Shown: positions 24,165 to 34,049 of the stretch, piece by piece | Layout: each line of letters starts with the position of its first letter | Numbering within the stretch: position 1 is the stretch's first letter | NCBI RefSeq assembly: GCF_026241855.1 | Contig: NZ_JAPJDC010000001.1 | Span: 3,596,001-3,660,000 of the forward strand | DNA length: 64,000 nt | Direction of reading: 5' to 3' | DNA from: Curtobacterium flaccumfaciens pv. betae | GTDB lineage: Bacteria; Actinomycetota; Actinomycetes; Actinomycetales; Microbacteriaceae | Notes under the pieces: model-generated | Databases searched by the model: none | What the model was told of the DNA's origin: nothing | The model's input: only the letters and a program-made list of their open reading frames with translations | Translations under genes and position numbers: made by a program

Positions 24165-25040
24165 TCAGTCGTCCAGCACCGCGTCGATGCTCCGTCGCGC
24201 GACGCTCCGGAAGGCGCGTTCGTCGGCGGTCGCCAGCGCGGACGCGAGCGCGACCACCCACCCGCGTGCGCGCAGCCAGGTGGCCTCCGGGGCCGCGACG
24301 CGCGCGCGGAACGCGCGCCGCCCCGGCCGGTCGAGCGTCAGCCAGGCCGTGGCCAGGTCGACGGCCGGGTCGCCCGCGGTGACGTCCCCGAAGTCGATCA
24401 CGGCCGACAGACGGTCGACGCCGACCGACGAGTCGACGAGCAGGTTGAAGGGGTGCAGGTCGCCGTGCACCCAGACGGGAGGCCCGGCGTGCGCGGGCAC
24501 GGCCGCTGCGGTCCGCCACAGCGTGGCCAGCTCTCCGGCCCGGTGCACGCCGTGGTCGTCGAGTCGCGCCAGCACGGCCTCGCTCCGCGACGCGAGCGGC
24601 ACCGCACGGAACGGGTTCGCCGGGGCGTCGTCCGGGGCGGGGACGTGCAGGAGTCCGACGAACGCGGCGAGCGCCTCGGCGACGGGGACCCCGGCCGCCC
24701 GTTCACCGATCGCCGTGCCGGGCAGCCACGGCACGATGCTCCACGACCACGGGTACCCGAGGGCGGGGCGGCCGGTGCGCACCGGGGCCGGCACCGGGAC
24801 AACCGATCCGACCCGGGCGGCGATGTCGGGCAACCAGCGCTGTTCGTGCTCGACGAGGCGTGCGGCCAGCTCCCGACGGGGGACCCGGACGGCCAGGTCG
24901 TCGCCCAGGCGCAGCACGACGTTGTCCCAGCCGTTCGCGACGACCTGGAGCGGGAGCCCGGCCAGGTCGGGGTGCTGGTCGCACAGCAGGGCCCGGACGA
25001 GCGGGACGTCGACGTCGACCTCGGCAGCGGGTGTGGGCAC
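24165..25040 (-). CDS. Aminoglycoside phosphotransferase (APH) family protein
   Basis: A 291-residue kinase-like protein. It has the APH catalytic loop VWVHGDLHPFNLLVD (near residue 190) and the metal-binding VIDFGDVTAGDPAVDLA. The N-terminal lobe shows NGWDNVVLRLGDDLAVRVPRR. Such genes are common in actinobacteria and may phosphorylate antibiotics or small metabolites; resistance should not be assumed. The GTG start is supported by TAGCCT 6 nt upstream (25047-25052), a leaderless arrangement. Confidence 0.9.
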   Translation of the reverse strand: MPTPAAEVDVDVPLVRALLCDQHPDLAGLPLQVVANGWDNVVLRLGDDLAVRVPRRELAARLVEHEQRWLPDIAARVGSVVPVPAPVRTGRPALGYPWSWSIVPWLPGTAIGERAAGVPVAEALAAFVGLLHVPAPDDAPANPFRAVPLASRSEAVLARLDDHGVHRAGELATLWRTAAAVPAHAGPPVWVHGDLHPFNLLVDSSVGVDRLSAVIDFGDVTAGDPAVDLATAWLTLDRPGRRAFRARVAAPEATWLRARGWVVALASALATADERAFRSVARRSIDAVLDD

Positions 25041-25046
25041 GGCGTC

Positions 25047-25052
25047 AGGCTA
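25047..25052 (-). promoter_or_regulatory. -10 box of leaderless APH gene
   Basis: TAGCCT on the minus strand with 6 nt to the GTG at 25040. Confidence 0.45.
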
Positions 25053-25157
25053 GTGGGCCGCCGGACACACGCCCGCGAACTGGGGCCGGTGGCGCGACAC
25101 CCTTCTCGCTAGTCTCAGAGGCGAGGTGACGTGGGTGTTTCCCTGGGGGGACCCGCG

Positions 25158-25808
25158 TCACTCCGGAGCGATGAGCGCGACGAGCCGCGGGATCTCCGGA
25201 CGCAGCCGTTCGGTGACGAACGCGTCCAGCAGGACCGTCCAAAGTTCCCGCAGGCCCGCGAACAGGTCGGCCCGGCGGGTCATCACGTCCGAGACGGTCT
25301 GCACGCCGGTGTAGGCGCGGACGACGACCCGGCCGACCAGGTCCGGGTCCCACCGCTGGTCGAGCTCGCCCACCTCGACGGCCTGCCGTGCGAACCCGGC
25401 GACCACCGTGGTCCAGTCGGTGTACGGGTCCTGCCGCGCGACGTCGCTCGCGGCCACGTCGGTCGACAGCCGCACCCCGGCGCTCACGACGACCTCGGAC
25501 GTCATCTGGACCGCGAGCCCCTGGCACAGCCACATGATCGACTCGAGCGGGGTGGTGCCCCGGGCCACCGCGGCCTCGCCGTACCGGCGGGAGATCGCGT
25601 GCTGCTCGGCGACGACGGCCCCGGCCATGTCGGCCTTCGACGTGAAGTGGAAGTACAGCGCACCCTTGGTCATCCCGATGCGTTCGGCGATGCCGTCCAT
25701 CGAGGCACCGACGTACCCGCGTTCGTCGAACTCCGCGGCCGCGCCCTCGATGATCGCCGTGCGGGTCGCGAGCGACCGCTGTTGCCGGGTCGGTCGGTCC
25801 TGCGCCAT
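25158..25808 (-). CDS. TetR family regulator, ScbR/ArpA (gamma-butyrolactone receptor)-like
   Basis: A 216-residue TetR protein. Its DNA-binding part, IIEGAAAEFDERGYVGASMD, then IAERIGMTKGALYFHFTSKADMA, is closest by pattern to the ScbR/ArpA autoregulator-receptor group (TKGALYFHFxSKxxLA). These bind gamma-butyrolactone-type signals and control secondary metabolism in Streptomyces. No butyrolactone synthase (AfsA-like) gene is in the window, so the ligand is unknown. Transcribed alone; TACGAT lies 8 nt before the ATG. Confidence 0.85.
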   Translation of the reverse strand: MAQDRPTRQQRSLATRTAIIEGAAAEFDERGYVGASMDGIAERIGMTKGALYFHFTSKADMAGAVVAEQHAISRRYGEAAVARGTTPLESIMWLCQGLAVQMTSEVVVSAGVRLSTDVAASDVARQDPYTDWTTVVAGFARQAVEVGELDQRWDPDLVGRVVVRAYTGVQTVSDVMTRRADLFAGLRELWTVLLDAFVTERLRPEIPRLVALIAPE

Positions 25809-25898
25809 GGGGTCCGATCGTAGTCAGCGCACACTGCCGCCGGGGTCCACTGGCCGCATTCGGCAGGCGTTCGGCCGGGTGCCCTACGGTCGGTCGCC

Positions 25899-26342
25899 AT
25901 GGACGGATGGCGGAACCCTGCGCGCTGGGCACGGACGGGGCGGTGGCTGCTGCTGCCGATCGCGGTGCTGGACTGGGTCGCGCTCGCGCCGCAGACCATC
26001 GTGGTGCTCGCGTTCCTGCTCGCCGTCGTCGGGCTCGCCGGCATGGGTGCGGCCCTCGTGGTGCACATGCTCCGTCGGTCCCGTGGGGCGATGGCCGGTC
26101 TCGGGGTCGTCCTGCTGCTCGGTGGCCTCGTCGTGTTCGGCCTCGATCCGTTCCCGGGCTCGTTCCCGCTCATCGAGTCGTGGTGGCCGGAGTCGATCAC
26201 GCAGCCGCAGCACGTCGGCAGTGCGTACTGGCAGCTCGCCGGCCTGGGCATCGAGCTCGCCGGGTTCGCCCTGCTCGCGACGCTGCTCGTGGTCGCGCTG
26301 ACCGGAACCCCGCGGCCGCGGCCGGACCGCTTCCGCTCCTGA
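25899..26342 (+). CDS. Hypothetical membrane protein
   Basis: A 147-residue protein with four hydrophobic segments (about residues 16-34, 37-57, 64-81 and 110-134), hence an integral membrane protein. No recognised domain. A Trp-rich extracellular-looking loop (PLIESWWPESITQPQHVGSAYW) lies between TM3 and TM4. It is divergent from the ScbR-like gene across 90 bp, which could make it a target, though this is inference. Confidence 0.7.
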   Translation: MDGWRNPARWARTGRWLLLPIAVLDWVALAPQTIVVLAFLLAVVGLAGMGAALVVHMLRRSRGAMAGLGVVLLLGGLVVFGLDPFPGSFPLIESWWPESITQPQHVGSAYWQLAGLGIELAGFALLATLLVVALTGTPRPRPDRFRS

Positions 26343-26344
26343 TC

Positions 26345-26411
26345 CACTGCGGGCGGCGATCCGCACCCCGGGCGACGCCTGACGCACCGAGGCGGCGGAT
26401 CTCGCTCAGTG
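26345..26411. terminator. Imperfect palindrome between convergent genes
   Basis: CACTG (26345-26349) and GATCCGC (26358-26364) have inverted counterparts GCGGATC (26395-26401) and CAGTG (26407-26411). It spans the gap between the hypothetical membrane protein gene and the GAF protein gene, running a few bases into the latter. Confidence 0.4.
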
Positions 26412-27563
26412 CCGTGTGAGCACCACCAGCGTGACGTCGACCGCGGCGTCCGTCGGGATCGCCGTCCGCACCCGTTCGACCGCCGTGGCCCCGTCCGGAG
26501 CCGAGCGCACCAGCGAGGCGAGGTCGTCCAGGTGCCGGAGTCCGTCCAGCGTCAGGACGCCCTGGGTGCAGATCGCCAGCCGGTCTCCGGGTTCCAGGTC
26601 GAGCGCCCCGGGCGACCGCGGGATCGACTCCGGCTGCAGCCCGAGCGGCAGGTCGAGCGGGTGCAGGACGCGGGCCGGACTGTCGGCGGGGACGAGCACC
26701 GCCAGGCCGTGGCCGGCGTCGCCGAAGTCGACGTGACCCGACGTCGGGTCGAGCCGCAGGTGGAAGAGCGAGCCGACGGCGGCCGCAGCCGACAGGTCGG
26801 CGGTGACCTGCGCCTCCAGGCCGACGATCGCGTCCGACATGGCCGAACCGGTCCGTGCCGCCACGGCACCGCGGACCGCCGCGGCGAGCAGGCCCGACGC
26901 AGGGCCGGCCGCGCTCACCCGGCCGACGGTGACGTGCAGGGCACCGTCCGGTGCGATGCGCCAGTCGGCGACGTCACCCCCGCCGTCGTCGTGCTGGGCT
27001 ACCAGGACGTCGAGGTCGTAGCCCGGCAGCGCGACCGGGTCCGGCACCAGGCCGTCAAGCACCCGACGGACCCGTCCGCGGTCGATGGCGACGCCGAGCT
27101 CGCGCTCCGCCCACCGGGCCAGGTCACCCAGCAGGGCGACGTCGTCCGGCGAGAACGTGCGCGGCACCGCGTCCATCAAGCACAACGTGCCCACCCGGGT
27201 GCCGTCGACCATGGTCAACGGTGCGCCCGCGTAGAACCGGATGCCGTGCTCCGCCACCGCCGCCGTGTGCGCGAACCGGGCGTCGAGCGACGCGTCCGGG
27301 ATCACCATCGGTTCGCGGGTGAGCACGGTCGACGCGCAGAACTGCTCGCTGGCGGGGACACTCGATCCCTGGTGCCAGCCGAAGGTCGACTGCGTGGTGA
27401 CGAGGTCGTGGTGGACGAGGTTGAGGAAGGTCAACGGGACGTCGAACGCCTCGTGGGCCATGCGGGTGATGCGGTCGAAGCGCTCCTCGGGTCCTGATCC
27501 CAAGATGGCGAGCGCCTCGATCACCGCGGCGCGCCTGTGCGCACCGTCGAGATGGTTGGTCAC
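26406..27563 (-). CDS. GAF domain protein with degenerate SpoIIE/PP2C phosphatase domain
   Basis: A 385-residue cytoplasmic protein. Residues about 20-160 form a GAF domain (FDRITRMAHEAFDVPLTFLNLV, FCASTVLTREPMVIPDAS, RFYAGAPL). Residues about 180-385 align with SpoIIE-type PP2C phosphatases, but key metal-binding acids are lost: the usual GDVSGHG is GRVSAAG, the usual TDG is TQG (AICTQGV), and the usual DDxT is VDVT. The fold elements AGHGLAVLV, LPLGL and LEPGDRLA remain. It may therefore be a signalling pseudophosphatase. The GTG start overlaps the ThuA stop by 4 nt, so the two are translationally coupled. Domain identity is fairly sure; loss of activity is inference. Confidence 0.8.
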   Translation of the reverse strand: MTNHLDGAHRRAAVIEALAILGSGPEERFDRITRMAHEAFDVPLTFLNLVHHDLVTTQSTFGWHQGSSVPASEQFCASTVLTREPMVIPDASLDARFAHTAAVAEHGIRFYAGAPLTMVDGTRVGTLCLMDAVPRTFSPDDVALLGDLARWAERELGVAIDRGRVRRVLDGLVPDPVALPGYDLDVLVAQHDDGGGDVADWRIAPDGALHVTVGRVSAAGPASGLLAAAVRGAVAARTGSAMSDAIVGLEAQVTADLSAAAAVGSLFHLRLDPTSGHVDFGDAGHGLAVLVPADSPARVLHPLDLPLGLQPESIPRSPGALDLEPGDRLAICTQGVLTLDGLRHLDDLASLVRSAPDGATAVERVRTAIPTDAAVDVTLVVLTRH

Positions 27564-28336
27564 CCGACCTGTCTACCCCCATCGTCCGTCAGGAACCAGT
27601 CCCGCGGGTGGGGGTCGGCGGTCAGTTCGCGGCGCTCGGAGACCGGGGCCGCCCAGGCGGCGGCGTTCGACAGCACGCGCTGGATGTCCGGGTGGTGGTA
27701 CACGGGGTACTCCTGGTCGCCCGGCGAGAAGTAGAAGACCTTGCCGAGCCCCCGGCGGTACGCGACGCCGGAGCGGAAGACCTCTCCGCCCGCGAAGGTC
27801 GACAGGAACACCTCTTCGTCGGGGCGCGGGATGTCGAAGTACTCGCCGTACATCTCCTGCCGGTCGATGACGATCGGGTGCGGGACCCCGGCGGCGATCG
27901 GGTGCTCGGGCGCGACGGTCCAGACGAGTTCGCGCTCGCCGTCGTTCCGCCACTTCAGCGAGCAGGTCGTGCCCATCAGGCGCTTGAACGGCTTGGAGTA
28001 GTGGCCGGAGTGCAGCACCACCAGGCCCATGCCGGCGTGCACGGCGTCGACGACCAGGTCGACGACGGCGTCGCTCACCTCGTCGTGGGCGGCGTGCCCC
28101 CACCAGAACAGCACGTCCGTGGTGGCCAGCCGTTCGGCGGTGATGCCGTGGTCGGGTTCCTGCAGGGTGGCGGTGGAGACGTCGGCCCCGGGCTGCAGCT
28201 GCCGGAGCGCCTCGGCGATCACGGTGTGCATGCCGTCGGGGTAGTGCCCGATGACCGTCGCGTCACCGCGGGTCTCGTGCACGTTCTCGTTCCAGACGAC
28301 GATGTTCAGGGGACGGTTCTCGGTCGACGGCGACAT
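27560..28336 (-). CDS. ThuA domain protein
   Basis: A 258-residue ThuA-family protein (class I glutamine amidotransferase-like fold). It begins NIVVWNENVHE, and has VLFWWGHAAHDEV, LVVLHSGHYSKPFKRLMG and VFYFSPGDQEYPVYHHPDIQRVL. The family is named from trehalose use in rhizobia and includes proteins acting on disaccharides; no sugar gene is adjacent. The ATG at 28336 is chosen since TAGCGT is 7 nt upstream. It is followed, with a 4-nt overlap, by the GAF protein gene. Confidence 0.87.
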   Translation of the reverse strand: MSPSTENRPLNIVVWNENVHETRGDATVIGHYPDGMHTVIAEALRQLQPGADVSTATLQEPDHGITAERLATTDVLFWWGHAAHDEVSDAVVDLVVDAVHAGMGLVVLHSGHYSKPFKRLMGTTCSLKWRNDGERELVWTVAPEHPIAAGVPHPIVIDRQEMYGEYFDIPRPDEEVFLSTFAGGEVFRSGVAYRRGLGKVFYFSPGDQEYPVYHHPDIQRVLSNAAAWAAPVSERRELTADPHPRDWFLTDDGGRQVG

Positions 28337-28343
28337 GCAGGCA

Positions 28344-28349
28344 ACGCTA
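28344..28349 (-). promoter_or_regulatory. -10 box of leaderless thuA-like operon
   Basis: TAGCGT on the minus strand, 7 nt from the ATG at 28336. Confidence 0.45.
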
Positions 28350-28477
28350 CCCGTGCTCGGTTCGCGCATCCACTGGCGTTTTCTGATCGTTTGGCCTAGC
28401 TTCAGATCACATTCGCGCAGGACGGCAGCGCCAGGGGGCGCCGATCACCGTCCGCGCCGAGGACAGGGGCTCGTCCG

Positions 28478-29920
28478 ATGCAGCACCGCACCATCACCAC
28501 CGTCGCACTCGCGGCGGTACTCGCACTCGCCGTACCGACCACTGCGTGGGCGTCGTCGCCCACCGGCCACCACCCGACACGGACCGCGACCACCTCGACC
28601 GTGACCTACACGGCGAGCGACGCGGTCATCCCGAACCCCTCGCGCGGGTTCGACCACACCACCGAGACGCACTACCGCGCCGACGGCACCGGGTACACGC
28701 CGCTCGACGCCGCGACGCTCCGCGGTTACCGCGCCGAGGGGGTCACCCAGGTCGTCCGGGTGTTCTACATGGAGGCGTTCGTGCAGCAGCGGCGCCTCAG
28801 CCCGGCCTGGCTCGCGCTCGTGCAGCACGACTACGACACCGCGCGCTCAGCCGGCGTGGGTGTGATCACCCGGTTCGCCTACGTACAGGGCGGCGCGTAC
28901 CCGTACTCGGCGCCCTACGGCGACGCAGACCTGCCGACCGTGCTCGCGCACATCCAGCAGCTCACCCCGACGCTCCGCCGGAACGCCGACGTCATCCCGA
29001 CCCTGCAGCAGGGGTTCATCGGACTCTGGGGCGAGGGCTACTACACCGACCACTTCGCCAGCGACCCGGCGAACCCGGGCGTGCTGACCGAGGCCGACAA
29101 GGACGCCCGACGGCAGGTCCTGCAGGCCGAACTCGCCGCCCTGCCGTCCAGCCGCTCGGTCCAGGTCCGCACGATGCAGATGAAGCAGGACGCACTCCGC
29201 ACACCGTCCGGCACGGCCGGGGCACTCACCCCGGAGCAGGCGCACGACGGGTCGGCAGCGTCGCGGATCGGGCACCACAACGACTGCTTCCTCGCTTCGC
29301 CGGACGACTTCGGCACGTTCCTGAGCGATCCGCTGTCACTCGACCAGGACTACCTGGCCGCCGAGTCGCGGTACGTCCCCGTGGGTGGCGAGACCTGCGC
29401 CGTGAACGCGCCGCGGTCCGAGTACCCGTCCGCCTCGGCCGAGATGGCGAAGTACCACTACAGCTACCTCAACCTCGACTACAACAAGGACGTCCTGGCG
29501 ACCTGGGGCGCAGACGGCATGACGGACGCCGCGAAGAAGCTCGGCTACCGCTTCACGATGACCTCGAGCACCGTCACCACCGGTCGCACGCCGTCGGTCG
29601 CGGTGTCGGTGCGGAACGACGGCTGGGCGGCGCCGTACAACAGCCGCCCGGTGCAGCTCGTCCTGACCGACGGGGGCCGCCGGGTCACCGTGCCGGTGCG
29701 CGCCGACGCGTCGTCCTGGCAGCCGGGACGGACCGTGACCGTCCGGGCGTCGCTCGCACACCTGCCGAAGGGCCGCTGGGACGTCGCCCTCGCCCTGCCG
29801 GCACCCGAACGCTCGGTGGCGTCGAACCCGGCCTTCGCGATCCAGACCGCGAACACCGGCACGTGGGACGCGCGCGCCGGCGTGAACCGCCTGGGCCAGA
29901 CGGTGGTCGTGCGGCGCTGA
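28478..29920 (+). CDS. Secreted DUF4874/DUF4832 protein
   Basis: A 480-residue secreted protein. The signal peptide is residues 1 to about 26 (hydrophobic core TVALAAVLALAV, AWA cleavage site). A DUF4874 domain follows (VIPNPSRGFDHTTETHY, TPLDAATLRGYRAEGV, GLWGEGYY), then a DUF4832 domain with HHNDCFLASPDDFGTF and a beta-rich C-terminal region (GRTPSVAVSVRNDGWAAPYNSRP). The barrel-like N-terminal part resembles glycoside hydrolase folds and the proteins are often found with cell-wall or polysaccharide genes, but no activity is known to me. A strong terminator hairpin follows. Confidence 0.85.
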   Translation: MQHRTITTVALAAVLALAVPTTAWASSPTGHHPTRTATTSTVTYTASDAVIPNPSRGFDHTTETHYRADGTGYTPLDAATLRGYRAEGVTQVVRVFYMEAFVQQRRLSPAWLALVQHDYDTARSAGVGVITRFAYVQGGAYPYSAPYGDADLPTVLAHIQQLTPTLRRNADVIPTLQQGFIGLWGEGYYTDHFASDPANPGVLTEADKDARRQVLQAELAALPSSRSVQVRTMQMKQDALRTPSGTAGALTPEQAHDGSAASRIGHHNDCFLASPDDFGTFLSDPLSLDQDYLAAESRYVPVGGETCAVNAPRSEYPSASAEMAKYHYSYLNLDYNKDVLATWGADGMTDAAKKLGYRFTMTSSTVTTGRTPSVAVSVRNDGWAAPYNSRPVQLVLTDGGRRVTVPVRADASSWQPGRTVTVRASLAHLPKGRWDVALALPAPERSVASNPAFAIQTANTGTWDARAGVNRLGQTVVVRR

Positions 29921-29932
29921 CCCGACAAGCAG

Positions 29933-29966
29933 AGGGCGCCCCGGGTCGATCGGCCCGGGGCGCCCT
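29933..29966 (+). terminator. Hairpin terminator after DUF4832 gene
   Basis: Perfect 13-bp stem AGGGCGCCCCGGG (29933-29945) with CCCGGGGCGCCCT (29954-29966) and an 8-nt loop, starting 13 nt after the stop codon and followed by a short T-rich GCTGTCTGT. Confidence 0.8.
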
Positions 29967-29992
29967 GCTGTCTGTCAACCGGGTCCGCCACC

Positions 29993-30457
29993 ATGGAGGC
30001 CATGACTCCGCGCTCCCTGTTCCGCGCCGCCGCGGTCGCCGAACTCGTGACCTGGACCCTGCTCATCCTCGGGATGGTGCTCAAGTACGGCTTGGACGCC
30101 GGCGACTGGGGTGTCCGCATCGGCGGTGGGGTGCACGGCTTCGTGTTCCTGGCGTACCTGGTGGTCACGACGGTCGTGGCGGTGAACCAGCGGTGGTCGT
30201 TCGGGGCGCTCGTACTCGGCTGGGCCAGTGCCGTCGTGCCGTACGCCACGGTGCCGTTCGAGGTCGCGGTCGCCCGCCGCGGCATGCTCGAGGGCTCCTG
30301 GCGCCGCTCGCCGGACGCCCACTCGGGGTTCTGGGACCGTCTGCTGTTCTTCGTGGTGCGTCGGCCCGCCGTGGCCGCCGGCATCGGGGTCGTGGCCGTC
30401 GCCCTGGTCTTCACCGGGTTGCTGGCCGCCGGCCCACCCGTGCCGTCCCGCGGCTGA
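29993..30457 (+). CDS. DUF3817 family membrane protein
   Basis: A 154-residue membrane protein. Four hydrophobic segments are visible (about 14-33, 42-62, 66-85 and 122-146). The beginning LFRAAAVAELVTWTLLILGMVLKY and the GVHGFVFLAYLV motif match DUF3817 proteins. Function unknown. The start may be 29993 or the ATG at 30002, which has GGAGG only 2 nt away. Confidence 0.82.
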   Translation: MEAMTPRSLFRAAAVAELVTWTLLILGMVLKYGLDAGDWGVRIGGGVHGFVFLAYLVVTTVVAVNQRWSFGALVLGWASAVVPYATVPFEVAVARRGMLEGSWRRSPDAHSGFWDRLLFFVVRRPAVAAGIGVVAVALVFTGLLAAGPPVPSRG

Positions 30458-30478
30458 CGCCCCGCGCGTCCCCTGTCA

Positions 30479-30538
30479 CTTCGTGAGCAGGAATGGTCGG
30501 GTTCGTGGTGCGGACGCGACCATGGCTGCTCACGAAGC
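30479..30538. repeat. Family B palindrome, copy 1
   Basis: Left arm CTTCGTGAGCAGGAATGGTCG and right arm CGACCATGGCTGCTCACGAAG are inverted copies apart from two adjacent mismatches. The same sequence family recurs at 49335-49385 and 55252-55302. It lies after the DUF3817 gene, followed by a perfect GTGGTCGCGACCAC palindrome (30545-30558) and a family A element. Confidence 0.75.
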
Positions 30539-30562
30539 GCGGCTGTGGTCGCGACCACGGAC

Positions 30563-30604
30563 GGACGGGAGGCCCGGTGCCAGCTGGCACCGGGCCTCCT
30601 GTCC
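30563..30604. terminator. Family A palindrome / bidirectional terminator
   Basis: 42-bp palindrome with two 21-nt arms, one mismatch and no loop; left arm begins GGACGGGAGGCCCGG. Located between the convergent DUF3817 and isocitrate dehydrogenase genes, 15 bp from the latter's stop. Confidence 0.8.
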
Positions 30605-30619
30605 GGGGGCCGGTCGCTG

Positions 30620-32830
<2,211 letters not shown>

Positions 32831-33023
32831 GCTGGCGGGTACTCCCTTGTTCGACCGTCGGTACGTCCACGGTACTCGTGGCGCAGGATGTCTCGACATC
32901 AAGATACATGGCCCCCGCTTCCGCGCGGCAGATGCTCGGCCGACACCCTGGAGGCGCACTGTCGACACATAGGAACGGTGCGTGGACTGGTCTTCCGCAG
33001 CACCAGAGCGAGGGAGAGCGCGC

Positions 33024-33389
33024 ATGACCACCACACGGCAGACCCCGGACGACTTCGGCTGGAGGGCGGAGGACCTGCGGTCCGCCTACGCCTCGGACGG
33101 CAGCGGCCCCTACCGGTACGCGCCGGACGGCTCCGGCCCGTTCTCGTACGACCCCGACGGCTCCGGTCCCTGGCTCGTCGGCCCCGAACCCCGACGGAGC
33201 ACGAAGCGGTTCGCACCGCGTCAACATGGCAGCCGATCGCGGTTGCGGCGGATCGGGACGGCCTGCACCGCCGGAGCGCTGGCGCTCGTGCTCGCCGTCG
33301 GCAGTGTCTCCGTCGTCGCGCACGCCGCTCCTCCACACCCGTCGGTGCAGGCGAGCGCCGCGCAGGGCTCCGGACCCGACGGAGCCTGA
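33024..33389 (+). CDS. Small membrane protein with three DGSGPxxYxP repeats
   Basis: A 121-residue protein of unknown function. After a polar N-terminus it has three tandem 10-residue repeats, [20 protein letters not shown] and [10 protein letters not shown] (residues about 25-54), then a basic stretch ([20 protein letters not shown]) and one TM helix (about 74-95), and a short tail ending GSGPDGA. Topology is likely N-in or a late signal anchor. The ATG at 33024 follows GAGGGAG. It is divergent from the isocitrate dehydrogenase gene and ends 3 nt before the convergent 33393 gene. No homologue recognised. Confidence 0.65.
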   Translation: MTTTRQTPDDFGWRAEDLRSAYASDGSGPYRYAPDGSGPFSYDPDGSGPWLVGPEPRRSTKRFAPRQHGSRSRLRRIGTACTAGALALVLAVGSVSVVAHAAPPHPSVQASAAQGSGPDGA

Positions 33390-33392
33390 GCC

Positions 33393-33887
33393 TCAGTCGC
33401 CGATCGAGACGCGGAACACCCGGACGCCGGCGGCACGGAGCCCGGCGAGGCCGAGCCGCATGCGCAGGGGCCGGAAGGGCCGACGGAACCCGGACGACGC
33501 CGACGCGGCATCGATCTGGTGCAGGACCTCGGACGTCAGGGTGCGCTCGAGCTTCGGCGCGAGCCGGGTCACCCCGGACACCGTGACGACGATGCGGACG
33601 GCGTGCGGCGCGAGCATCGGCGCGATGAGTTCGGCCGCCGCCTGCGCCCGGTGGAACGCGGGGTCGTCACCGGGGCGGCGGATGGCGATGACGGCCAGCG
33701 CCGCGTCCCAGGTCTCGTCGGGGTCCGGCAGGTCGTCGACCCCGATGACCCGCATCCGCGCGGCGTCGATCCCGGCGCGAACGGCCGCAGCCCGGAGCAC
33801 GGGCAGGAGTTCCTGGGTACCGGCCAGCACGACGTCGGCCGACGCCAGGTCGACCGTTCCGTACCGCTCACGCGGCGATCGGGCCAT
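33393..33887 (-). CDS. Hypothetical protein
   Basis: A 164-residue protein that I do not recognise. It has no TM segment. Alternating hydrophobic strands and helices (VVLAGTQELLPVLRAAA, ALAVIAIRRPGDD, VRIVVTVSGVT) suggest an alpha/beta fold. The C-terminal third is basic (FRRPFRPLRMRLGLAGLRA). GAAGGAC lies upstream of the ATG. It converges with the DGSGP-repeat gene and is divergent from the M23 peptidase gene. Confidence 0.6.
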   Translation of the reverse strand: MARSPRERYGTVDLASADVVLAGTQELLPVLRAAAVRAGIDAARMRVIGVDDLPDPDETWDAALAVIAIRRPGDDPAFHRAQAAAELIAPMLAPHAVRIVVTVSGVTRLAPKLERTLTSEVLHQIDAASASSGFRRPFRPLRMRLGLAGLRAAGVRVFRVSIGD

Positions 33888-34049
33888 GGTGCGGGTCCTT
33901 CCGTCGCTTTCCCCCGACCGTACCGATGCGGAGGGCCCGGGGGACGCTTCCGCCCGTGGTGGTCAGGCGCCTCCCAGCGCACTCGGTAACGAAAAGATCA
34001 CGGAAGGGCCTGTACAAAGCGACAGAGTCGTGCAGAATGGTGGGCGGCC

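Noticed and set aside
24165..25040. Antibiotic resistance gene
   Set aside because: The protein has the APH kinase fold, but this broad family includes many metabolic kinases and nothing in the sequence shows an aminoglycoside-specific pocket.
28478..30486. Plus-strand 646-codon frame overlapping the DUF4832 and DUF3817 genes
   Set aside because: Arg/Pro-rich shadow of the two genes in another frame.
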